DNA from: Kiloniella laminariae | Lineage (GTDB): Bacteria > Pseudomonadota > Alphaproteobacteria > Kiloniellales > Kiloniellaceae | DNA: 64,000 nucleotides | Direction: 5' to 3' | Assembly: GCF_027214005.1 (NCBI RefSeq) | Contig: NZ_JAPWGY010000003.1 | Location: 372,001 to 436,000 of the forward strand | Shown: positions 56,019 to 64,000 of the stretch, piece by piece | Numbering within the stretch: position 1 is the stretch's first letter | How the letters are laid out: each line of letters starts with the position of its first letter | Notes under the pieces: generated by a model | Database searches by the model: none | Told to the model about the DNA's origin: nothing | What the model saw: the letters and a program-made list of their open reading frames with translations, nothing else | Position numbers and translations under genes: made by a program

Positions 56019-58139
56019 ATGTTTAACATCTATAGTAAAGAAATTGAATGGGGGGGCCGTACCCTCAAGTTTGAAACCGGCCAGATCGCCCGTCAGGCGG
56101 ATGGTGCCGTAATGGTAACCTATGGTGACACGGTTGTTCTCTGTACTGCTGTTGGCGCACGTGACGTGAAGCCAGGCCAGGACTTTTTCCCCCTGACCGT
56201 GAACTATCAGGAAAAAACCTATGCTGCGGGTAAAATCCCCGGTGGTTTTTTCAAGCGTGAAGCCCGTCCTTCAGAAAAAGAAACTCTGGTTTCCCGTCTG
56301 ATTGACCGGCCACTGCGCCCGTTGTTTGCTGATGGTTATCTGAACGAAACCCAGGTGATCTGTACTGTTGTCAGCCATGATCTGGAAAACGATCCTGATA
56401 TTGTTGCCATGATCGGTGCCTCTGCTGCGCTGACAATTTCCGGATTGCCTTTCCTGGGGCCAATCGGTGGCTGTCGTGTCGGTTACAAAGACGGCGAATA
56501 CATCCTGAACCCTTATATGCAGGACTACGCCGAACTGGATCTGGATCTGGTTCTTGCCGGAACACACGAGGGTGTGTTGATGGTTGAATCTGAAGCCAAA
56601 CAGCTGTCAGAAGAAGTCATGCTGGGTGCTGTGGCCTATGGCCATGAGCAGATGCAGGCTGTGATCAATGCCATTATCGATCTGGCTGAACAGTGTGCAA
56701 AAGATCCACGTGAAATCGCACCGGTAAACCCTGCTGTTGCGGCTGTAAAAGAAAAGCTGCTGGCTGGCGGAATTATCGAAAAATTCACCGAAGCTTACCA
56801 GGAACAGAATAAACTGGCGCGCCAGAACAACATCTCTGCTGTAAAAGCGGCAGCTGTTGAAGGCATGGAAGCAGAGGAAGTTTCCATTGCCGGAAGCCTG
56901 TTCAAAAAGCTGGAAGCCCAGGTCGTTCGTGGTTCGATCATCAAAACCGGTATGCGGATTGATGGTCGTAACACAAAACAGATCCGCCCGATTGTTGCCC
57001 AGGTTGGCCTGTTGCCACTGACACATGGTTCTGCCCTCTTTACCCGTGGTGAGACCCAGGCTCTGGTAACCTCTACCTTGGGAACAGGTCAGGATGAGCA
57101 GATCATCGATCAGCTCGAAGGCAGCTATCGTGAGCATTTCATGCTGCATTATAACTTCCCGCCATACTCTGTTGGTGAAGCTGGATTCCTGCGCGGCCCT
57201 GGCCGTCGTGAAATTGGTCACGGAAAGCTTGCATGGCGGGCAATCCATCCTTTGCTGCCGGCAAAAGAAGATTTCCCTTATACCCTGCGTGTTGTGTCTG
57301 AAATCACAGAATCAAACGGTTCTTCTTCGATGGCTACTGTTTGTGGTACCTCGCTTGCGCTTATGGATGCCGGTGTGCCTCTCGGTGCACCTGTTGCCGG
57401 TATCGCAATGGGGCTGATCAAGGAAGACAAGGATTTCGCCGTTCTTTCCGACATTCTCGGTGATGAAGATCACCTTGGTGATATGGACTTCAAGGTTGCC
57501 GGTACAGAAAACGGCGTGACTGCCCTGCAGATGGATATCAAGATTACCTCCATCACACAGGAAATCATGAAGATTGCACTGGAACAGGCACGTGAAGGTC
57601 GTCTGCACATTCTCAACGAAATGGGCAAGGCACTGACATCGGGACGTGAAGGTGTATCTGATCACGCACCGCGTATCACTACCTTTACTATTCCAAAAGA
57701 AAAAATCCGTGAAGTCATCGGAACCGGCGGTAAGGTTATTCGTGAAATCACCGAAGAAACCGGTGCGAAGATTGACATCGATGATGACGGTACAATCAAG
57801 GTTGCTGCTGTAGACCAGGACCAGGCTGATGCGGCTGTAAACTGGATCAAATCCATTGTGGCAGAACCGGAAGTTGGTGTGATCTACGAAGGTAAAGTTG
57901 TCCGCTGTGTTGATTTCGGTGCGTTCGTGAACTTTATGGGGGCACGCGATGGTCTGGTTCATATTTCCGAACTGGAAAACCGTCGTGTGGCAACAGTGAA
58001 CGAAGTGGTTAACGAAGGCGACATCGTCAAGGTCAAATGCATCGGGATCGAACGCGGTGGCAAGGTCAAGCTGTCCATGAAGCGTGTCAATCAGGAAACC
58101 GGTGAAGACCTTGAGGCTGGCGAACAGGCTGAAGGTTAA
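56019..58139 (+). CDS. pnp: Polyribonucleotide nucleotidyltransferase (PNPase)
   Basis: Phosphorolytic 3'-5' exoribonuclease of the degradosome. The 706 residues contain two RNase PH-like domains (KRRAR-type substrate loop [12 protein letters not shown] and GGRRE-like [13 protein letters not shown]), a helical linker, then KH ([15 protein letters not shown]) and S1 ([19 protein letters not shown]) domains. The active site Asp pair region [18 protein letters not shown] is intact. A terminator follows. Confidence 0.98.
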   Translation: MFNIYSKEIEWGGRTLKFETGQIARQADGAVMVTYGDTVVLCTAVGARDVKPGQDFFPLTVNYQEKTYAAGKIPGGFFKREARPSEKETLVSRLIDRPLRPLFADGYLNETQVICTVVSHDLENDPDIVAMIGASAALTISGLPFLGPIGGCRVGYKDGEYILNPYMQDYAELDLDLVLAGTHEGVLMVESEAKQLSEEVMLGAVAYGHEQMQAVINAIIDLAEQCAKDPREIAPVNPAVAAVKEKLLAGGIIEKFTEAYQEQNKLARQNNISAVKAAAVEGMEAEEVSIAGSLFKKLEAQVVRGSIIKTGMRIDGRNTKQIRPIVAQVGLLPLTHGSALFTRGETQALVTSTLGTGQDEQIIDQLEGSYREHFMLHYNFPPYSVGEAGFLRGPGRREIGHGKLAWRAIHPLLPAKEDFPYTLRVVSEITESNGSSSMATVCGTSLALMDAGVPLGAPVAGIAMGLIKEDKDFAVLSDILGDEDHLGDMDFKVAGTENGVTALQMDIKITSITQEIMKIALEQAREGRLHILNEMGKALTSGREGVSDHAPRITTFTIPKEKIREVIGTGGKVIREITEETGAKIDIDDDGTIKVAAVDQDQADAAVNWIKSIVAEPEVGVIYEGKVVRCVDFGAFVNFMGARDGLVHISELENRRVATVNEVVNEGDIVKVKCIGIERGGKVKLSMKRVNQETGEDLEAGEQAEG

Positions 58140-58221
58140 CCGAGATACCAATTCTGGTTTAATTGGTCCTATTCGACAGGTTAAACTGGTAATTGACCTG
58201 AAATAAAAAGCAGGTATTAAG

Positions 58222-58255
58222 AAACGGACGCCTATACTGGGTGTCCGTTTTTTTT
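58222..58255 (+). terminator. Intrinsic terminator after pnp
   Basis: AAACGGACGCC (58222-58232) pairs with GGTGTCCGTTT (58240-58250) with one G-U pair, followed by a run of T to 58255. It ends the rimP-pnp operon. Confidence 0.88.
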
Positions 58256-58328
58256 GTTGGCCTGTTTTCTGGCCTTTTTGTTTGGCCCCGTGCCTTTGTT
58301 CACGTGTTTTTATCCAGGGAGTAGGAGC

Positions 58329-59081
58329 ATGGCAAACGCCACTCCAGTTGTTACATTGCCACGGGTTCAGGCCCATCGCGGGGCCTCGGGTGTACGCCCG
58401 GAAAATACCATGACCAGTTTTCGGGAAGCCCTGGCCCAGGGGGCAAGCTGGACCGAGTTTGATGTCAAGCTTTCAAAGGATGGCGTGCCACTGCTTTATC
58501 ATGACAAGGATTTGAAACGGACCTCGGGCCGTGAGGGCCTGATCAAGGATTTCACCTTTGCCGAACTGCAGGATTTCGAGGCAGGGGCATGGTTTGGAGC
58601 TGAGTACGCCGGAGAGAAGATCCCTTCTTTTGAAGAGGTTATGCAGTTCCATATAGATAATGGCATGCAGGCAAATATCGAATTCAAGCCCTCGGATGGT
58701 GAAGAGGACGAGACGGTGAAAGCGGTGGTCGAGATGCTGGAGCGTATCTGGCCGAAGGATCGCCCCAAACCTCTGTTCAGCTCTTTCAAACACCGCTGTC
58801 TGGAGGTTGCGCGGGATATTGCCCCGGCTTATCCCCGCGGACTTTTGACCTATGATGAACTGGATAACTGGAAAGCGGATGCTGAACGGCTGGTCTGCGC
58901 CGCCATTCACCCCTGGCATAAAACCCTGACGCCTGACTTGGTCAAGGCTTTTAAACAGGCGGGTTATGGTATCGCGACCTACACAGTCAATGATCCGGTG
59001 CGCGCCCGGGAACTGGTTGCCATGGGGGTGGATTCCATTATTACGGATCATCCTGCAGTGATGATCGACGCCCTGTCATAA
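58329..59081 (+). CDS. ugpQ: Glycerophosphodiester phosphodiesterase
   Basis: Cytoplasmic GDPD-type enzyme that cleaves glycerophosphodiesters to glycerol 3-phosphate, so it could feed GlpD. Metal and catalytic residues His16, Glu25 (AHRGASGVRPENT), Glu43, Asp45 and His58 (TEFDVKLSKDGVPLLYHD) are present. ATG 58329 has GGGAG upstream; the open frame to 58254 would begin with a false hydrophobic leader. 250 residues with no signal peptide. A terminator follows. Confidence 0.93.
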   Translation: MANATPVVTLPRVQAHRGASGVRPENTMTSFREALAQGASWTEFDVKLSKDGVPLLYHDKDLKRTSGREGLIKDFTFAELQDFEAGAWFGAEYAGEKIPSFEEVMQFHIDNGMQANIEFKPSDGEEDETVKAVVEMLERIWPKDRPKPLFSSFKHRCLEVARDIAPAYPRGLLTYDELDNWKADAERLVCAAIHPWHKTLTPDLVKAFKQAGYGIATYTVNDPVRARELVAMGVDSIITDHPAVMIDALS

Positions 59082-59113
59082 GCATTACAGAGTACAGATC
59101 CGTTATATGTCTC

Positions 59114-59147
59114 AAAGGCCTGCCAATTGTGCAGGCCTTTTTCTTTT
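59114..59147 (+). terminator. Intrinsic terminator after the phosphodiesterase gene
   Basis: AAAGGCCTGC (59114-59123) pairs with GCAGGCCTTT (59131-59140) over loop CAATTGT; T-rich tail (TTCTTTTTG). Strong. Confidence 0.9.
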
Positions 59148-59265
59148 TGAAAGGAAAATGTAAAGGTGATGCCCTGTTATCATTGCTGTAAAAAAACAGG
59201 GACCTTTGTGATCAGGTAATGTGCTTGGCATTGTCAGGGGATCACGGATCATTGAGGAGAAGCCG

Positions 59266-59574
59266 TTGCTGAAGCTGAAACCCAATTGCGAGTTTTGTGA
59301 CAAGGATCTGCCTCCTGAGTCCGAAAATGCAATGATCTGTTCCTATGAATGCACTTTCTGCCGGGAATGCACTGAAAATCTGCTTGCCAATGTCTGTCCA
59401 AACTGTGGCGGCGGTTTTATGCCCCGACCGGTTCGCCCTGTAATCGCAAGGCGTGAGGGAACTGGTCTTGAGTATCACCCTGCCTCGAAAGAGCGGGTAC
59501 ACAGTTGTTACAGCAGGGCGGAAATAGAGAGTTTTTCCCAGGAAATAAAGAATGTTCCTCCATCGAAACGATAA
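59266..59574 (+). CDS. DUF1272 zinc-ribbon-like protein
   Basis: A 102-residue cysteine-rich protein of unknown role. Two cysteine blocks, PNCEFCDKDLPPES and CSYECTFCRECTENLL, and NVCPNCGG, suggest a treble-clef/RING-like zinc fold, as in DUF1272 (whose members start MLELRPNCE). I choose TTG 59266 because AGGAG lies six bases upstream and the residues then match the family N-terminus; a longer form reaches 59221. The C-terminal 40 residues are poorly conserved. Likely monocistronic. Confidence 0.87.
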   Translation: MLKLKPNCEFCDKDLPPESENAMICSYECTFCRECTENLLANVCPNCGGGFMPRPVRPVIARREGTGLEYHPASKERVHSCYSRAEIESFSQEIKNVPPSKR

Positions 59575-59732
59575 CGAAATTAAAACGAAATAGAGAACAT
59601 TCATGTATCTGGGGCGCAACTCTCAGATGTTTTTCTTGACCAGGATACTTTTACATATTTTCCTGTTGCTCTTCAGGCTGGAGCCTTCTGCCAAAGCTAT
59701 GCTGGAGCCAGCTTCAAACGGGAAAGATTGTC

Positions 59733-60350
59733 ATGTCATACCTTATCAAGAATGAAACCGAGCTTCGCGCTTTATACGGCGAGAAGAGTCCTCGCGCCGA
59801 TAAAAAGGTGTTGACCCGACTGGATAAACACTGCCGTAGCTTTATTGCGCACAGTCCTTTCCTTACCCTGGCGACGGCCAGTCCTGAGTTGGGCGCAGAC
59901 TGTTCTCCCAAGGGGGATGCACCAGGTTTTGTCCGGGTGTTGAATGATCAGCAACTGGCCATTCCTGACCGCCCGGGAAACAACAGGATCGACAGCGCTG
60001 TCAATATTCTCGCAAATCCCCAGGTCGGTGTGCTGTTCATCATTCCCGGTGTCAAAGAAACACTGAGAGTTAATGGGGATGCTGTGATTTCTGTAGAGCC
60101 GGAGTTGCTGGAGACGATGGTCGTGAATGGCAAGAAACCCCGCTCTGCCATCGTGATCACGATCCGGGAGGCCTATATTCATTGCGCCAAGTCTCTGATG
60201 CGGTCCGACTTATGGAATCCAGAAAAACATCTGGATCGGAAAGAACTGGCTTCAATGGGACAAATACTGGCGGACCACATGAAGGATGGTCTGGATTCTG
60301 CGGCCTATGATGCAGAGATGGATAGCCGGTATCGGGCATCACTTTATTGA
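59733..60350 (+). CDS. Pyridoxamine-phosphate-oxidase-family FMN-binding protein
   Basis: A 205-residue split-barrel flavin protein of the MSMEG_1061-like group. Its characteristic segments are FLTLATASPELGADCSPKGD, LAIPDRPGNNRIDSAVNILANP and IPGVKETLRVNGDAVI. Function within the group is unknown; it is not the PdxH of vitamin B6 synthesis. It precedes the GFA-family gene by 31 bases and may share its promoter. Confidence 0.87.
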   Translation: MSYLIKNETELRALYGEKSPRADKKVLTRLDKHCRSFIAHSPFLTLATASPELGADCSPKGDAPGFVRVLNDQQLAIPDRPGNNRIDSAVNILANPQVGVLFIIPGVKETLRVNGDAVISVEPELLETMVVNGKKPRSAIVITIREAYIHCAKSLMRSDLWNPEKHLDRKELASMGQILADHMKDGLDSAAYDAEMDSRYRASLY

Positions 60351-60381
60351 TTATTCCGGTTTTGTATTAGAGGAGAGCAAA

Positions 60382-60792
60382 ATGTCTGGTCTGACCAAGT
60401 TGGGGGGATGTTTATGCGGAGACGTGCGGTACGAAATCCGTGGCGTTTTGCGTGATTCCATTGCCTGTCACTGTAAGCAGTGCCGTAAAACCAGTGGGCA
60501 TTACGTCTCTGCAACAGCTGTCGCAAAAGCTGATTTTCACATTCTCGAGGATCGTGGGCTGCGCTGGTATCAGTCTTCTGACACTGCGAGGAGGGGTTTT
60601 TGCCAGAACTGTGGCTCAAGCCTGTTCTGGGATCAGGATGGCCGTGACCAGATGGGAATAATGAGCGGGACAATTGACGGGGATACAGGGATCAAAACCC
60701 GTGAGCATATCTTTGTGGAAGACAAGGGGGACTACTATGAACTGGGAGATGGTCTGCCAACCTACATCAGTTATCCCGGGAAAGTAAAATAG
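60382..60792 (+). CDS. GFA-family (glutathione-dependent formaldehyde-activating) protein
   Basis: A 136-residue CENP-V/Gfa-like zinc protein. Zinc ligands: GGCLCGDVRYE, CHCKQCRKTSG and FCQNCGSSLFW. Most members are not true formaldehyde-activating enzymes, so function is unassigned. GAGGAG supports ATG 60382; the frame extends upstream into the previous gene, which is not used. A terminator shared with the minus-strand fabI follows. Confidence 0.88.
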   Translation: MSGLTKLGGCLCGDVRYEIRGVLRDSIACHCKQCRKTSGHYVSATAVAKADFHILEDRGLRWYQSSDTARRGFCQNCGSSLFWDQDGRDQMGIMSGTIDGDTGIKTREHIFVEDKGDYYELGDGLPTYISYPGKVK

Positions 60793-60830
60793 CCGGGGTC
60801 ATATAGCTCTCCTCATTATAGGCCAATAGC

Positions 60831-60859
60831 AAAAGGGCTGCCGAATTGGCAGCCCTTTT
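60831..60859. terminator. Bidirectional terminator between the GFA gene and fabI
   Basis: AAAAGGGCTGCC (60831-60842) pairs with GGCAGCCCTTTT (60848-60859), loop GAATT, with T-runs on both sides. It ends transcription from both converging genes. Confidence 0.9.
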
Positions 60860-60887
60860 GTTTTACTCATACCACAGTAAGCACAGG

Positions 60888-61691
60888 CTATTCGGCTGAG
60901 CGTTTGGGGCTTGGAATACCGATGACATTGAAACCGGCGTCAACAAAGTGGACTTCGCCGGTAACACCCATCGACAGATCAGAGCAGAGATAAAGGCCAG
61001 CATTGCCAACTTCTTCCAACAGCACATTTCTGCCCAGAGGGGAGTTGTCACGGGTAAAACCGTAGGTGTACTTTGCATCGGCGATAGCCGAGCCTGCGAG
61101 GGTGCGCATGGGGCCTGCGGAGATCGCGTTGACCCGGGTGCCATCCGGTCCCATATCCATCGCCAGATATCGTACGGAAGCTTCCAGAGCCGCCTTGGCA
61201 ACGCCCATAACGTTATAGTTTGGAGTTACACGTTCGGACCCGAGATACGTCAGGGTAATCAGGCTGCTGTTCTTGCTCAGGAAGGGGGCAGCCTTTTGAG
61301 CAACGGCAGTAAAAGAGTAGCAGGAGATTGACATGGTGTTGCGGAAGTTTTCCCGCGTCGTGTCAACGTAACGTCCCTTGAGTTCTTCCTTGTCGGAATA
61401 AGCGATGGCATGAACAACAAAGTCCAGGCTGCCCCACTGTTCCTTCAGGGTCGAGAAGACATTTTCCAACGCGTCACCATCTTCAACATCACAGGGCAGG
61501 ACCAGATTGGATCCTACGGATGCGGCCAGAGGTTCTACACGCTTTTTAAAGGCGTCTCCCTGATAGGTGAAGGCCAATTCAGCCCCCTGGTTATGTAACG
61601 CTTGAGCAATCCCCCAGGCGATGGAATGGTTATTGGCGACGCCCATGATCAGGCCGCGTTTTCCGTCCATCAATGCCGTTGTCCTCGTCAC
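60888..61691 (-). CDS. fabI: Enoyl-ACP reductase FabI
   Basis: NAD(P)H-dependent enoyl-ACP reductase of fatty acid elongation, target of triclosan-type inhibitors. The 267 residues start at GTG 61691 (AAGG seven bases upstream). The SDR-type nucleotide-binding GVANNHSIAWGIA is at the start; catalytic Tyr149, Tyr159 and Lys166 are present in the pattern of E. coli Tyr146/Tyr156/Lys163. It is the last gene of the fabA-fabB-fabI operon. Confidence 0.96.
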   Translation of the reverse strand: MTRTTALMDGKRGLIMGVANNHSIAWGIAQALHNQGAELAFTYQGDAFKKRVEPLAASVGSNLVLPCDVEDGDALENVFSTLKEQWGSLDFVVHAIAYSDKEELKGRYVDTTRENFRNTMSISCYSFTAVAQKAAPFLSKNSSLITLTYLGSERVTPNYNVMGVAKAALEASVRYLAMDMGPDGTRVNAISAGPMRTLAGSAIADAKYTYGFTRDNSPLGRNVLLEEVGNAGLYLCSDLSMGVTGEVHFVDAGFNVIGIPSPKRSAE

Positions 61692-61754
61692 GATCTTACC
61701 TTTCGTCTTTTACTGCTTTCATCGAAGCTTTAGCGGTTGTGCTGCGCAGACTGA

Positions 61755-62978
61755 TTAATCGCGTACACGTTTGAAAACGACCGAGGCATTGGTGCCTCCG
61801 AAACCAAAACTGTTGGACATGACGCAGTCGATTACCTCATCGTCCTTGCGTTCGATAAGGATCGGCATGCCTGCAGCTTCGGGATCGAGCTCTTCGATGT
61901 TTGCAGATGCGCACAGGAAGTTATTTTCCATCATCAGGAGTGAGTAGATGATTTCCTGTACACCGGTGGCTCCCTGCGAGTGACCGGTAAGGGACTTGGT
62001 TGATGAAATCCACGGAATAGCCTGTCCCTCGAAAGCTTCCTTGATTGCTTTAAGCTCGGTGGTGTCGCCGACGGGTGTCGAGGTTCCATGAGCATTAATA
62101 TAATTAACTTTGGTATTTCCGGCTTCGGCCAGAGCGAGCTTCATGCAGCGCACCGCACCTTCGCCAGAAGGGGCGACCATATCAGCACCATCCGAGGTCG
62201 CGCCATAACCGACAAGCTCACCATAAATTTTGGCGCCGCGGGCCTTGGCATGTTCGTATTCTTCAAGAACAACAACACCGGCACCGCCTGAAATGACAAA
62301 ACCATCCCGGTTTGCATCATAGGCGCGGGAGGCCTTGGTCGGATTGTCATTATACTTGCTGGAAAGTGCCCCCATGGCGTCGAACAAGACGGTCAGGGTC
62401 CAGTGAAGCTCTTCGCCGCCACCAGCAAACACAATGTCCTGTTTTCCCATCTGAATCAGCTCTGCGCCATTGCCGACACAGTGAGCCGAAGTCGAGCAGG
62501 CAGAGGTGATGGAGTAACTGTGGCCTTTGATCTTGAAGGCAGTTCCCATGTTGGCTGAGTTGGTCGAGCCCATGCAACGAGGCACCATATAAGGACCAAC
62601 ACGTTTGGGGCCCTTTTCACGGGTGATATCCGCCGCAGCTACCTGGTTTGAAGTTGAAGATCCGCCGGATCCCATCACCAGACCGGTACGGATATTCGAA
62701 ACCAGATCGTCACCGAGGCCCGCGTCCGCGATCGCCTCTTTCATCGCCACATAGTTATAAGCTGACCCATCGCCCATGAACCGGCGAAGTTTCCGGTCAA
62801 CCAGGGCATCGAGATCAATGTTGATCGAACCATGTATGTGACTGCGAAAACCAAGTTCGGCATAGGTTTCGCAATATTCAATGCCTGAGCGACCTTCCTT
62901 GAGAGAAGAGATCACTTCTTCCTTGTTGTTGCCGATGCTGGAAACAATTCCAAGTCCGGTGACGACTACGCGACGCAT
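61755..62978 (-). CDS. fabB: Beta-ketoacyl-ACP synthase I FabB
   Basis: Condensing enzyme elongating unsaturated acyl chains; partner of FabA. The 407 residues include the active-site Cys161 in SACSTSAHC, the His motifs [11 protein letters not shown] and [10 protein letters not shown], and C-terminal [11 protein letters not shown]. Because it lies next to fabA, FabB rather than FabF is the right name. The gene is 75 bases after fabA and 63 before fabI. Confidence 0.94.
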   Translation of the reverse strand: MRRVVVTGLGIVSSIGNNKEEVISSLKEGRSGIEYCETYAELGFRSHIHGSINIDLDALVDRKLRRFMGDGSAYNYVAMKEAIADAGLGDDLVSNIRTGLVMGSGGSSTSNQVAAADITREKGPKRVGPYMVPRCMGSTNSANMGTAFKIKGHSYSITSACSTSAHCVGNGAELIQMGKQDIVFAGGGEELHWTLTVLFDAMGALSSKYNDNPTKASRAYDANRDGFVISGGAGVVVLEEYEHAKARGAKIYGELVGYGATSDGADMVAPSGEGAVRCMKLALAEAGNTKVNYINAHGTSTPVGDTTELKAIKEAFEGQAIPWISSTKSLTGHSQGATGVQEIIYSLLMMENNFLCASANIEELDPEAAGMPILIERKDDEVIDCVMSNSFGFGGTNASVVFKRVRD

Positions 62979-63053
62979 CTACCGTGTCCTTATTACTAGT
63001 GGGGCTGCCGTCACAGGGTAACAGCAGCTGGTATCAGGTGTATTCCAGAGGAA

Positions 63054-63578
63054 TCAGGATTCTGTCTGGAATAGACCTACTTTCATATCCTTGATCTCAA
63101 AAGCAACCTCATCATCAGCCATGATGGTTCCGTCGGAAACCCCCATAACCAGCTTGCGATTGATGACCCGCTTCATGTCGACCTTGTAGGTTACTTTTTT
63201 GATAGAAGGGGTGATCATGCTTTTGAGTTTAACTTCACCAACGCCCAGCGCGCGGCCCCGGCCCGGGGCGCCAATCCAGCCAAGAAAAAAGCCAGTCATC
63301 TGCCAAACGGCGTCCAGACCCAGACAGCCGGGCATAACTGGATCGCCCTGAAAGTGGCAGTCAAAGAACCAGAGATCTGGTTTAATGTCATACTCAGCGA
63401 TTATCTGACCTTTGCCATGTTCGCCCCCATCTTCGGTGATGGAGGTGATGCGATCAAACATCAACATGGGAGGCAAGGGCAGCTGGGCATTCCCTGGACC
63501 AAAAAGTTCGCCACGCCCGCAAGAGAGAATGTCTTCGTAGGAATAGCTGTTCTGGCGTTCGCTCAAAGGTTTATCCAC
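63054..63578 (-). CDS. fabA: 3-hydroxydecanoyl-ACP dehydratase/isomerase FabA
   Basis: Dehydrates 3-hydroxydecanoyl-ACP and isomerises it to the cis-3 product, the branch point for unsaturated fatty acids. The 174-residue protein starts at GTG 63578. Catalytic His75 ([15 protein letters not shown]) and Asp89 (GLDAVW) have the spacing of E. coli His70/Asp84. The N-terminal [16 protein letters not shown] is typical. It is the first gene of the operon fabA-fabB-fabI on the minus strand. Confidence 0.96.
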   Translation of the reverse strand: MDKPLSERQNSYSYEDILSCGRGELFGPGNAQLPLPPMLMFDRITSITEDGGEHGKGQIIAEYDIKPDLWFFDCHFQGDPVMPGCLGLDAVWQMTGFFLGWIGAPGRGRALGVGEVKLKSMITPSIKKVTYKVDMKRVINRKLVMGVSDGTIMADDEVAFEIKDMKVGLFQTES

Positions 63579-64000
63579 CGTCTTTTAAGTTGTTTTCCGA
63601 ACTTCAGCTCTTAAAGGCCGAATCCGGCGTGACTATAACACAGGGACACCGGGCCATGGCAATGTTCTTAAGGCCGCAGCCAGGCGCAAGATCGTGAATT
63701 TTTTCACAAAGCTGATCTATTTTATCATCATGTGCCGTTATCTCACCAGTGATGTGTTGCCTCTTCTCGAAAAGATCAATCAAAAAGTGCAGAAAGGCAT
63801 TTCTGGGGGGGTGAGGAGGGCTTCGGGGATTGTGTTGTTATCTCTGTCAGTCCGGAGCAAGTGATCTCTTTGTATCCTGCTGGTAGCTGTTGATTGGCAG
63901 GTATTTTGCTTTGCGATGCAAATTTACAGGAGAGAGGCCCCGAATAACCGGTAAATCAGCCTGAAAATACCAGAAATCCGCTTTTTTCTCTTTAACCCTA
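63579..64000. other. Region upstream of fabA, no confident gene
   Basis: About 420 bases. The only protein-like frame is minus strand 63604-63783 (59 residues from a TTG without a good ribosome binding site); its composition is plausible but I recognise nothing. In many alphaproteobacteria irr lies divergently here, but I see no such gene in the visible part. The region should contain the fab operon promoter. Confidence 0.4.

Noticed and set aside
57312-58376. 354-codon minus-strand frame
   Set aside because: Antisense to pnp, with Phe/His/Asn-rich composition and no recognisable motif.
59266-60792. Formaldehyde detoxification cluster
   Set aside because: The Gfa-like gene has no alcohol dehydrogenase or S-formylglutathione hydrolase beside it, and most such proteins are not Gfa enzymes.

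Overview
The window looks like a chromosomal segment of a free-living, probably marine alphaproteobacterium near the Rhodospirillales/Kiloniellales. Evidence: a MucR/Ros-type regulator, a Fur/Mur-type regulator without the structural CxxC motifs, adjacent OlsB/OlsA ornithine-lipid enzymes, a GlpSTPQUV-type glycerol ABC transporter, the order rimP-nusA-ylxR-infB-rbfA-truB-rpsO-pnp, and moderate GC (about one half by eye). Genus-level placement is inference. I see no rRNA, tRNA, CRISPR array, insertion sequence or phage gene.

Layout. 0-12.6 kb: truncated malic enzyme gene (minus), an orphan sensor kinase, mutS, glnD, a PAS-domain protein, a LysE-type exporter and murJ. 12.6-29.1 kb: a block that reads as an insertion between the housekeeping genes murJ and trpS. 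It holds a DsbA-like isomerase, the glycerol regulon glpR-glpD-glpSTPQUV, a divergent pair resembling E. coli ynbC/ynbD (hydrolase-methyltransferase and PAP2-dual-specificity phosphatase), a histidine-rich exported protein, and a gbsR-DUF4166-TIGR01777 operon. 29.1-35.6 kb: trpS, a TauE/TIGR02186/universal-stress cluster, nfuA, a Bax-like glucosaminidase and a polysaccharide deacetylase. 35.8-48.2 kb: tsaB-rimI, mucR, fur, olsB-olsA, miaB-phoH-ybeY-corC-lnt, an XRE regulator, metK and trmB. 48.3-58.2 kb: the transcription/translation operon rimP to pnp. 58.3-60.8 kb: a glycerophosphodiesterase and three small accessory enzymes. 60.9-63.6 kb: the fabA-fabB-fabI operon on the minus strand.

How the genes work together. 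GlpR probably controls glycerol uptake (GlpSTPQUV) and glycerol-3-phosphate oxidation (GlpD) through TTCG-core operators seen before glpR and glpD. No glycerol kinase gene is present. The two glycerol-transporter ATPases have complementary defects that predict one dead and one live ATP site. Envelope and lipid functions recur (MurJ, Lnt, OlsA/B, FabA/B/I, GDPD, YnbC/D, deacetylase, glucosaminidase). The least described material is the YnbC/YnbD pair with its histone-like tail and the gbsR-DUF4166-TIGR01777 operon. Several RNA hairpins (before rimP, before metK, at the infB stop codon, between rpsO and pnp) are candidate post-transcriptional control sites.
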